The translations under genes and the position numbers were made by a program. Shown here piece after piece: positions 57,001 through 64,000 of a stretch of 64,000 nucleotides of DNA. The DNA comes from Apoderus coryli. Its lineage: Eukaryota > Arthropoda > Insecta > Coleoptera > Attelabidae. Position 1 is the stretch's first letter; every line of letters begins with the position of its first letter. Where the stretch lies: positions 16,274,297 to 16,338,296 of the forward strand of contig OU452206.1 in the NCBI GenBank assembly GCA_911728435.2. The letters run 5' to 3'. The notes under the pieces are model-generated. The model made no database searches. It saw only the letters and a program-made list of their open reading frames with translations, and was not told the origin of the DNA.

Positions 57001-60000
57001 ACGCCTTTACCGTATCTATGCTGGTTATTTCGTTAGGCAGCAATGCCCTTTTGGTCTCAGTGCGATACTGTAGGAATACTAATCCTACAACAATATGATA
57101 CGACTTTCAATTAGAATAAAATGAACAAAAGTAGTGATGGATTTAGAATATTCTATTCTATACATGTATCGAGTGGGAATGATGGGATGTATTAGGGCAA
57201 TTTTAAGTAATAACACATATTAAAAGTTCGCGAAGAGGATAGGGTTGTCATACTTGAAATTTTCTAAAAGCGGGACAAAGGAGAAATGCGCCGCAGCCAA
57301 AAAACTTTTCGAGGTTAACGGCGTTATATTAAAAGTAAAGATTTTATAGAACAGAAACCTTTAAAATACGGTTAAATTTTTAATTTTCTCTTTATAAATT
57401 CATTACAACTGAAGATCAGAAGCAAAACATTCCAGTATAGTTTCAACAGTTAACAGAGGCGTTCGTAAATAGTGGAAAAGGGGTAAAAATAAGAACATAT
57501 TTCCTAAATAAACTTATTCAAAATATGGAATAATTTTCCGTAGTTGTGATAGCAAATAACCTAAAAAATGTCACATAGAATAAGTGGTTTGACACAGGCG
57601 TTCACAAATAGTGTAAAAACGGGTCAAAAATACTAGAAAAATTGGCTAATTATATAGTTTTGATATAAGATATAGGCTACTAATGTCATTGTCAGATGGT
57701 AAATCATCAACGAAATCCTTGTAAGCCACTTCCACTATTATTAACCCCTAGCCAATCTACTTCGGAAGACTTTTCAGAAGAATCTGAACTGATTTTTATT
57801 CTTTTATATTTGTTTAAAAGTTAAACTGTTAAGCCATTAAACGAAATAGTTATTTGAAAGCGAGATACGAAAAATAGGGTTTCCCAATATTATGTTTCAC
57901 ACAATATTCTTCCTAATTTTGAATATGTTGTTATCGTTCATAATTCAAGTTAAAAATATAAAAAACTAGATGAAAACATCTGTTCTATATATATTTCTAA
58001 ATCATCAAATTTGTTACTTCCGTTACGTCCTTAATATTCTAAAAAGTGGAAAGGAATAATTATTAGATTCCAATGTCCAACTCAGAGAGCGAAGTACCAA
58101 GTGACATTGAGGAGAGGAAGCGGCTCAATCTACTCTATCTACTATTATTGAAAGACAAAGAAGTCAAAAACCAAATATATGATTTGGCGAAAAGAAGGTT
58201 CAACATTTATGGAGTTTATATTTGATGTTAAGAACCGAATTGTCCTTAAAATGAAATATTGACATTAAAAAATACAAAAATTTACTGGCATTTTTAGAAA
58301 GTTTTCTGGGGGGCTTTATTGGAATCGATCGCAAATATTTACGTGCACGCAAAGTTGAATTAATTTGTTCGTATGCGCAACTTGTTTTGGGCGAATAGCT
58401 TTATTTGAAATTGCAATTAAACGTGTGCATAAAACCAATCAAATGTTTGGATTTTATGAAATTTTCAATGACGTATATTTGTTATTGGTTTGGTGTTTTA
58501 AGGTTAGAATTTTTTAAATTGTTATTAGGTTTTCGTGATTGTTTTTATTAGTATTTTATTTAATACTCCCTAATCTGTGAATTTATTGTTGTGTAAAGCA
58601 TAAATATGAGTTGCCGGGAGAACAAAAAAAAAAGCGCTCTGCAAACGCAAATGCGGAAATTGCTGTGAGGCAAATTTGGGGCAAATTTCTCTATGGAATC
58701 GTCAAAAAAACTGTGGCAAGAGGTATCGAATATATCAAATTTTTAAAAAAACCTTGGTCACTTAAAGTAAAAGCATCAAACCCCGGCCTTATAATGCGGT
58801 TTTCATTATATAAAATCTCCGCCACTTCAAGACCAGCCAATACCTTGTTATTAATTAAATTATTAAAATTAATGTTTAAAAAATAAACAAACTGAAATAA
58901 CTCAAAAAGTCAAAAGCAATCAATTTTGTTCTATCTAAAATTAAAATCTGGTTATACCTAAGGGTCTCTCCAAAGTTTTGCTCGGCGTCCTGACTACTGG
59001 CAGTGAACTTCGTTGTTTACCACCACGTCTGAAGCCAGTTGAGCTTGTTTCCACCTCCGACATAATTCCTGGATCATCATCAAACAACATAGCATTTGAT
59101 GAAGGCAGGTAACCACGGAAATGACCCTGAAAATAAAATAGAAGTATTATTTAAGCAAGTTTTTAACATTGTGCTATTAAAATGCTAGTAAATACAAAAC
59201 TTTGAAGTTGCCAATAAAAAAAATCTTGAATTAAGAATATAGAGAGTTTATCAGTTACATTTTGAAAAAAAAAACACAATTGATTCAAGCTAGAAATTAC
59301 AGCAGTTTCTTTTTTAGATATGCACCTTATTGTGCTAGTAAGTAGTAAGGTTGACCTCCATAATTATACATGATCCATCCCCAACCACAACGTCAACATA
59401 ACATTATCTGAGTGGGATATCAAGCTACCCTCAGAGTATCTTGGATGGAAGCTGGAGATGGTAGAACGAAAAATCAGTAGGCCTAATCGAAAACAACTCA
59501 TCATAGTGAGTTAAGTATCAAGAGAAACTGGGAAGGAGTATCGGGTCCGCCATCTAACGTTTTTTTTTTCAACTAGTGCTAATTTCGTGAAGGGTAACAC
59601 TTAGCTCATGTCTGATTTGACAGATAATTAGTTTTATCCTTCCGCTGAACGAATATGGTTGTGTATACGCTTGAACAACGCTGGGAAATATTGCGACATT
59701 ACTTTGAAAATCATGGTAATGTTGCAGAATGTGTGCGAAAATTGCGTACGGATTTTGGAAGAAGAGAAGCACCGTCAGCTCCGTATGTTCGTTATCTCGT
59801 GAAAAAAGTGAAAGAAACTGACATCCTCATCGATAAACCAAAGCGTGAAAAGCCAAAAACAGTGCGTACACCCGAGAATATTGCTGCTGTGGCAGAAAGT
59901 GTGCGTGAAGCGCCATCAACATCAATTCACCGTCGGTCGCAACAATTGAACATTTCGGGGACATCATTGAGACGAATTTTGCATAAAGACCTTGGTATGA

Positions 60001-62845
60001 CGCCATACAAAGTCCAATTGGTTCAGGAGTTGAAGCCAACTGATCCTCCAATGCGTTTTCGCTTCGCTCAGTGGGCCTGCGATCGACTTACAGAAGATTC
60101 CGATTTTGCCAAAAAAATCATATTTTCAGATGAAGCTCATTTTGATCTTGGCGGGTATGTAAACAAGCAAAATTGTCGCATTTGGGGCACAGAAAACCCG
60201 CACGCATACATTGAAAAGCCGATGCACCCAAAATGAGTCACTGTTTGGTGCGGATTTTGGTCCGGAGGCATAATTGGGCCATTTTTCTTCGAAAATAAGC
60301 AAGGAGTGGCCGTTACAGTCAATGGCGATCGTTATCGGGCCATGTTGAACGAATTTTTGTTCACAAAAATTGAAGAGGAGGATATTGGCAACATTTGGTT
60401 TCAACAGGACGGCGCTACGTGCCACACAGCCGAAGCTACACTCGATGTTTTGCGCCCTGTTTTTGAAGATCGCATTATCAGCCGCAGAGCTGATGTCGTT
60501 TGGCCACCTCGGAACTGCGATTTGACACCGTTGGACTATTATATTTGTGGGGTGCCGTCAAAGATAAGTGTTACGCCGACAAGCCAGAGACAATTGACGC
60601 TTTAAAGGACAATATTCGTGAAGCCATTGGTGAAATACAGCTGCACACAATCGATAATGTGCTTAAAAATTGGACCGATCGTGTAGGCTACTGCATGGCC
60701 AGCCGAGGCAGCCATTTGAATGAAATTATTTGTCATTATTAACCGGAAGGATTGTACTTTCAAATAAAAAAAGAAATTTGAGAAAATATTCAGCAGTTTT
60801 TCTTTTATAGCATTTTCAAAAAAAAAAAGTTATCTGGCAGATCCAATACTTCCAACCCCAAAGAAAATACGATAGGTGGTTTGCAGAAGACACTAAGACT
60901 AATAAAATGACAGAGAGTATTCGGGTCTGGAACGAGTTCCCAGCGTCTTTCAAGTGGATTTTGTTTACGCCATTGCATTGGATGGTTGGTACTACCTAAT
61001 ATGGCGAAGAAATATTGCCATCCACTCTTATAACCAGCTCTTTTGCCTTCAGCCCTAATGTGGTAAGGAACTGCTTATAACCAAAAATAACAATTTTGGG
61101 CTAATTTAGATTCCTGGACACTCAAAAATAAGAGGAACTGAGCAAGCAAACAAGTTAACAAGAGAGGGGGCGACATAGTTTGAAGCATTTTGTGGCTAGA
61201 AAGAGATGCGTAAAATAAAGAAACTGACAGAGTAGCACTATGACCACCAAACCATTCCTTGGTAACTTCAATAAGCAAGTTTTGTGCTAGACAACGTCAA
61301 TAAAACCCATGCATAGAAGACGATTATGTTCCCGTGACTAAGTAATGTTAGAATTTTGTGGAGAATCAAACAAATTAATAATATTTTCAGAAATAATATC
61401 CGGTTGAGCTCAAGGCTCAATAAAATATAGTATTTTTATTATTCCCAATCCAACTAACCTTTTTAGCACTATCAAAACACTGATAATACGGCCAGTTATT
61501 TCCCGGATGTTGTAGCATAATCTGCAAATTAAGCGGTCTGTCTTCCTTCAGCAAATATGAGCTTTCATAGAATTTATGAAAAGCACGATTTTCAATTTGA
61601 TTTACACAGTCCACGTTGTCGCCTTTTCTAAACGAATTAACTTTTAACAAGGCGTCGTCAGTTTGATTTGACGGTACAGACGTCGTCGACGCCGTGGCCG
61701 CCGCCGGCGGAAGAAAAATTACATTATTAGTTTCACTTTTCCCTATTTTCATGATTTATTTATTTTCCTTATTCGTTAGCTACCGGGAATTAATAATATA
61801 ACATTTTCTCTCAATATTCTTTCATTTTTTCACCAAATATTTAAAAAATTACACAATGTTTAATAACAATTATTATTGTATTACATAAGTAAGCCGACGA
61901 GCAACTGACCAGTGTCAGTTTTGTTTTAAAATACTTCTCTAATTGATGAGGTCATATAATTTAGTTTAAATTAAGTAAATTGTTATACAATGTGTCCATG
62001 GATAGAGTCTGGAAGAGAAAAACCAATACCAAATTTACGATTACTATACAGGGTATATCAAAAATAACATTTTTAATGATTTTGATTTTTTTGTTTTTTT
62101 TTTTAATTTTATGAAAATATTTTCAAAACCGTGATTTATTACACCAATTGTGCAAAAAACACTAATAATTTTTTTTCTCAAAGTGGTTAATTCCATAGCT
62201 ACTATCAAAATTAAAAAAACAAGAAAATCTAAATCATTAAAAATATTATTTTTGATATACTCTGTATAGTAATCGTAGATTTGGTATTTGAATTTGTAGT
62301 TTTGACACAAGCAGACGTTTTTATAAAGAATGACTTTTTCTTCTAAATCTACAAATAAAAAAGTTTTTCTTCTTCCAAACTCTATCCAATGTGTTCAGGA
62401 TCTAAACTCTATCGTGGACACATTGTATGTACAAAAATAAATAATATACATATGCGGGCGAGGGCGTCTTTTTATGAAGTTCGTTTACGACTATCGCCCC
62501 GGATAGTTACAGTCCGACAAGTTTATACAATTTATGATGAACTCAGCACGACAGCCTTTAAGGAAAGAAAACTGCAAAGTTCATACCGGTAACTCAAAAG
62601 GCGTATTTTTGTTCGAACGATGGAGAATTGAATGCAAAGATAATGACAAAAATTGTTTCTTATATTCAAAATTTAATCTATTAATTTATTTACCTCTAAA
62701 TCCATGGTTCTAGAAAGTGGTCCTCCTTGTCCAGCCATGGCCATTAAATACTGCTGATCAGCCCCAAGGGTATGGCGTCTGGGGTCGTCTCTACGCGTGT
62801 TCCGGTTACGACCTCTCACCTCGCCACCCTCATTATCGCTGCGAA
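51069..62845 (-). CDS. SRCIN1/KIAA1217 (sickle tail)-like gene, partial
   Basis: Minus-strand exons are 62845-62694, 59126-58958, 57084-56886 and 51243-51069. All have AG/GT borders and matching phases (2 nt in, then 0, 1, 2, 0). Exon a carries RRDDPRRHTLGADQQYL, like the RRHT block near the start of SRCIN1. Exon b ends SSLPVVRTPSKTLERPL. Exon c encodes the AIP3-type domain (LVFLQYRTETKRALLPNE, ITSIDTVKALFVRSFPKQLT, SPNVKIYIHDSSKDMFYELE). Exon d continues REIRDRSVLRLFE and then a Gly/acidic region. Vertebrate relatives are cytoskeleton and Src-signalling adaptors with a later coiled coil, which would lie left of 51069. The gene is incomplete at both ends here. Its introns host a mariner, the nested element at 52682-56836 and a Rosa element. 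Confidence 0.9.
51570..52130 (-). pseudogene. Mariner remnant, third subfamily
   Basis: The minus strand reads TWIYA, a stop, DPETTDQSSEY, then FFDYSRGVHCQFLSPGQTV, YYLSIMRCLREGMRLKRPEL and HHDDNPYSPTALILRYH. This is the mariner catalytic region with the second Asp in HHDDNPYS. Several stops and shifts are present and both termini are lost. It lies in the intron between exons c and d of the SRCIN1-like gene. Confidence 0.9.
52890..53690 (-). pseudogene. DUF4817-type transposase remnant
   Basis: The minus frame 53311-53670 begins ASSNSAEAKRLYQERHPDCQ and continues LHEVEQNPTTRSRKIIHNL and HSTVWRILKRQ, the HTH. The frame 52858-53310 adds the start of the DDE fold (SFSRDGILNFHNSHIWAGEN, VWAGFIGDHLIGPHFLPYRL, LLEDVPLQVRQNMYF). 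The segment with the second catalytic Asp is lost. Instead a 27-bp word from the HTH (53386-53412) recurs at 52978-53004. It is a dead copy. Confidence 0.85.
53930..56191 (+). pseudogene. Crypton tyrosine recombinase, copy B, split by a LINE
   Basis: The 5' part (53930-54481) starts MSRRSNDAINDIIS and runs through an N-terminal SAM-like region (YVWKIFLEFCATREYEL) to ADCLIDYF. The 3' part (from about 55576 to the stop at 56191) continues in frame after the LINE and holds NHSNRSTAVSHL (catalytic H-x-x-R) and KITGHSSSTSIKPYL, with the nucleophile Tyr in KPYL. In a tyrosine recombinase this would join DNA strands during integration of the Crypton. The first catalytic Arg (WRGGE in copy A) is Pro here (WPGGE, codon 54437-54439), so the copy would be dead even without the LINE. 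No other stop is seen. Confidence 0.88.
54482..55575 (-). pseudogene. 5'-truncated Jockey LINE inside the Crypton
   Basis: The minus frame 54612-55382 (256 codons) carries MPQGSVLGPLLYLLYTSDLP, the catalytic box AAFADDVAV, and the thumb and C-terminus (DVKYLGLHLDRRLTWEKHIQ). A poly-A tail (T-run at 54481-54495 on +) marks the 3' end. A 13-bp target duplication, ttatttcacgatt, flanks it at 54469-54481 and 55576-55588. The 5' part is truncated inside the RT. The target lies within Crypton coding sequence. Confidence 0.93.
56311..56470. repeat. Imperfect 160-bp palindrome
   Basis: The left arm (ctcgggccttgataaata.. ..tttgtcatagagaatcc.. ..ataatagacctcgg) mirrors the right arm (..cttgggctattat.. 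..ggcattctctatgacaaa.. ..ttatcaagaccctag) around a centre near 56390. It lies between the Crypton stop and the right long inverted repeat of the outer element, so it may belong to the Crypton 3' end or be a small foldback. Confidence 0.8.
57085..58957. other. SRCIN1-like intron b-c content
   Basis: It contains diverged repeat units at about 57430-57660 (see 62927-63790) and AT-rich sequence. A 50-codon frame at 58073-58225 (SNSESEVPSDIEERKRLNLL) and a 91-codon frame at 58611-58886 have no family I recognise. Confidence 0.55.
57430..57665 (-). repeat. Two diverged repeat units (reverse orientation)
   Basis: 'aggcgttcgtaaatagtgg' with 'aaggggtaaaaataagaac', and 'aggcgttcacaaatagtgt', are the reverse complement of units at 63270-63310 ('gaccccttttacactattt', 'acgaacgccta'). 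The unit length is about 150 bp. Confidence 0.75.
59127..59540. other. SRCIN1-like intron, left of Rosa element
   Basis: AT-rich, then from about 59340 a more mixed-composition stretch that continues beyond the Rosa element at 60849-61310. It looks like an older repeat split by the insertion. I cannot name it. Confidence 0.45.
59541..60846 (+). mobile_element. Rosa-type (DD41D) mariner-like element
   Basis: The 1306-bp element has imperfect terminal inverted repeats (tcgggtccgccatctaac... on the left; inverse of ttggatctgccagataac... on the right, followed by T-runs). It is flanked by TA at 59539-59540 and 60847-60848. It encodes one transposase with few defects, so it is fairly young. It sits in an intron of the SRCIN1-like gene, on the opposite strand. 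Confidence 0.9.
59655..60742 (+). pseudogene. Rosa transposase (DD41D), one stop and one frameshift
   Basis: It starts MVVYTLEQRWEILRHYFENH with paired HTHs (NVAECVRKLRTDFGR; TSIHRRSQQLNISGTSLRRI). The catalytic residues are the Asp in IFSDEAHF, the Asp in FQQDGATCH, and the Asp in TPLDYY, with 41 residues between the second and third. This DD41D spacing defines the Rosa group. A TGA at 60234-60236 (after HPK, probably from CGA Arg) and a frameshift near 60545 break the frame. The C-terminus resumes in frame 60500-60742 (WGAVKDKCYADKPETIDALK). Confidence 0.93.
60849..61458. other. SRCIN1-like intron, right of Rosa element
   Basis: A mixed-composition stretch without a clear ORF, probably old repeat sequence, then AT-rich DNA up to the donor of the candidate first exon. 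Confidence 0.45.
61459..61752 (-). CDS. Candidate alternative first exon of the SRCIN1-like gene
   Basis: An open frame of 98 codons starts with ATG at 61752-61750 and ends exactly at a good donor, AAAAAG|GTTAGT, in phase 0. The upstream exon (62845-62694) also ends in phase 0, and the next exon (59126) begins in phase 0, so either can splice to it. No acceptor in the right phase precedes this exon, which favours a separate transcription start. The product begins MKIGKSETNNVIFLPPAAAT and includes QIENRAFHKFYESSYLLKED and an ICP-free polar end (PYYQCFDSAKK). It has no domain I recognise. A short CG-rich patch codes for its Pro/Ala run (61690-61712). Confidence 0.65.
61753..62693. other. Region upstream of the candidate first exon
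   Basis: It would contain the 5' UTR and promoter if 61752 is a true start. No clear TATA box is identified. Most of it is the foldback element at 61985-62427. Confidence 0.45.
61985..62427. mobile_element. Foldback element, family of 42070
   Basis: The ends are 'tacaatgtgtccatggatag' and 'ctatcgtggacacattgta'. The left arm has lost about 85 bp (gagaaaaa joined to ccaatacc). That segment remains in the right arm (62290-62370) and in the copy at 42070-42425. The inner words 'tttacgattactatacagg' and 'ctgtatagtaatcgtagat' confirm the inversion. Confidence 0.85.
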
Positions 62846-62926
62846 CTGAAAGAAGAAGAAATAAAATCAGTGTCAAACAATTTTTAGAAATGCCAATATA
62901 TATACAAATAAATATTCTGTAAAATA

Positions 62927-63790
62927 CAGGATGGCCGTGGATGGAGTGCACAAGAAGGAAGAATTCTTTATCGGGTTTTGTTCATTTTTCTTCTCTTTGG
63001 AGGCACTATTTATACGTACCTACATATTTTATATTTCAGATCTTCTAAGCCAAGTTCTTGTTATGCTGCATGTTGTAGGTTATCTTATATCAAAACTATA
63101 TATAAGTAGCCAATTTTTCTGTTATATTTGGAAAAATTTTTTTTTTTTCGTTTTTAACCCTTTTTCGAACGCCTGTGTGAACCAGTTCATTTATGTAACA
63201 TTTTTAGGTTATATTCTATCACAACTACGAAAAATTATTCCGTATTCCCAATAAGTTTAGGAAGTATATATGTTTTTATTTTGACCCCTTTTACACTATT
63301 TACGAACGCCTATGAAAACAAGTTATTTATAACACATTTTTTAGGTTATATTCTATCAAAGTTATAAATAACTAGTCAATATTTCTGCTATGTTTAAGAA
63401 ATTCGTTTTTTCTAACCTTTTTACCCCATTTTACACTTTTTCTAATGCCAATGTGGTCTAATTATTTAGGTTAAATATTTTAGGTTATGTTTAATTAAAC
63501 GTACAAAAAATTATTCAATATTTCGGATAATTTTAAGACCTATGATTTTTTAATTTTTGAACCCCCTTTTAAACCCCTTGCCTACGCTCAATCTTAATCA
63601 CCACCTATAAATATCCTGTAGTATTTTCGTACCAAATGTGGTTAAAATCCGTTAAGTGGATTTTGAGTTATCACGGATACAAATTTTTTCTGACCTTTTT
63701 ATAGAAGTTTCACGGACGCCTATGGTACATTTTTTTAAAACTACTTATTTATGTATAAAATGACCAAAAACAAGTATTTCCGGTGAAATT
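62927..63790 (+). repeat. Diverged tandem array, about 150-170-bp units
   Basis: It begins 'tacaggatggccgtggatgg', which resembles the foldback ends. It then repeats the pattern 'accc(c)tttt..acgaacgcct..aggttatattctatca' at about 63150, 63275, 63415 and 63545. Each unit corresponds to an 'aaccctttt', 'gcctatg' and 'ttaggttat' block. The last part (63620-63790) matches dispersed scraps at 28386-28470 and 42540-42600. Confidence 0.75.
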
Positions 63791-64000
63791 AAAGAAAAAA
63801 AATTTTTCCACGCACAGGCACAGACGACGTCACACTCCCTCACCTACTTGCGCACAACCGAGGCGATATCCTACCTAGAGAGTTATTGTATCATGCCACA
63901 ATCATAATATCCCCTTTTTCGTTTCTATAAACAAATATAAAGCCAGATTCTATATAGCATTTCAGCTCTTCGGTGTTATAATAATGTCGTGCTGACAGGT
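63791..64000. other. Window end
   Basis: A short GC-richer block (about 63810-63880) with no recognised gene. The 5' exons of the SRCIN1-like gene would lie to the right. Confidence 0.4.

Noticed and set aside
58073..58225. 50-codon frame MSNSESEVPSDIEERKRL
   Set aside because: It faintly resembles the start of Harbinger-type proteins, but it is too short and there is no continuation or inverted repeat.
58611..58886. 91-codon open frame
   Set aside because: It starts at TTG and its Lys/Leu-rich sequence looks like translated AT-rich DNA. No domain or splice context.

Overview
This window is animal nuclear DNA, most likely from an insect with a large, repeat-rich genome. A beetle fits the style of the repeats but cannot be proven from the sequence. 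The support is AT-rich DNA, genes split by GT-AG introns, and insect-type mobile elements (Jockey/R1-like LINEs, Penelope, mariner, Tc1, Rosa DD41D, Crypton). There is no sign of operons, ribosome binding sites or CRISPR.

Three host genes are clear. (1) Left, + strand, 688-7889: the 3' part of an EF-hand nicotinamidase (Naam type). Five coding exons splice in perfect phase to a stop, and the catalytic Asp, Lys and Cys are all present. (2) Centre, + strand, 41678-48711: a complete seven-exon gene for a secreted pentraxin-domain protein of 552 residues. (3) Right, - strand, from about 62845 to 51069 and continuing both ways: a relative of vertebrate SRCIN1/KIAA1217 (sickle tail, AIP3 family). 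It has four phase-compatible exons and a candidate alternative first exon. Two smaller signals are a broken THAP-domain gene (31558-32222) and a single cytochrome P450 CYP4-like exon (33780-33935).

Most of the rest is mobile DNA. LINE remnants lie at 2.8-3.9, 9.8-10.2, 11.9-13.6, 14.4-15.0, 18.6-19.35, 20.4-21.5, 23.3-23.6, 24.2-25.8 (an intact reverse transcriptase reading frame), 39.6-41.45, 48.9 and 54.5-55.6 kb. Penelope pieces, one with a GIY-YIG endonuclease, are at 26.5-27.7 and 36.8-37.3 kb. Mariner remnants are at 21.5-22.0, 38.9-39.6, 44.3-45.0 and 51.6-52.1 kb. A Tc1 element with both inverted repeats and TA duplications fills 17331-18607, and a Rosa-type DD41D element fills 59541-60846. 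A three-level nest (DNA transposon, then Crypton tyrosine recombinase, then LINE) occupies 52682-56836. A 1.64-kb near-palindrome lies at 28517-30157, a 131-bp tandem repeat at 37731-38113, and many short foldback elements have ends of the type ACAGGGTGT.

The host genes carry these insertions in their introns or flanks. Several insertions can be dated relative to each other because target duplications are still readable. Exon joins were checked by hand for phase. Family names rest on recognised motifs, not on database searches.
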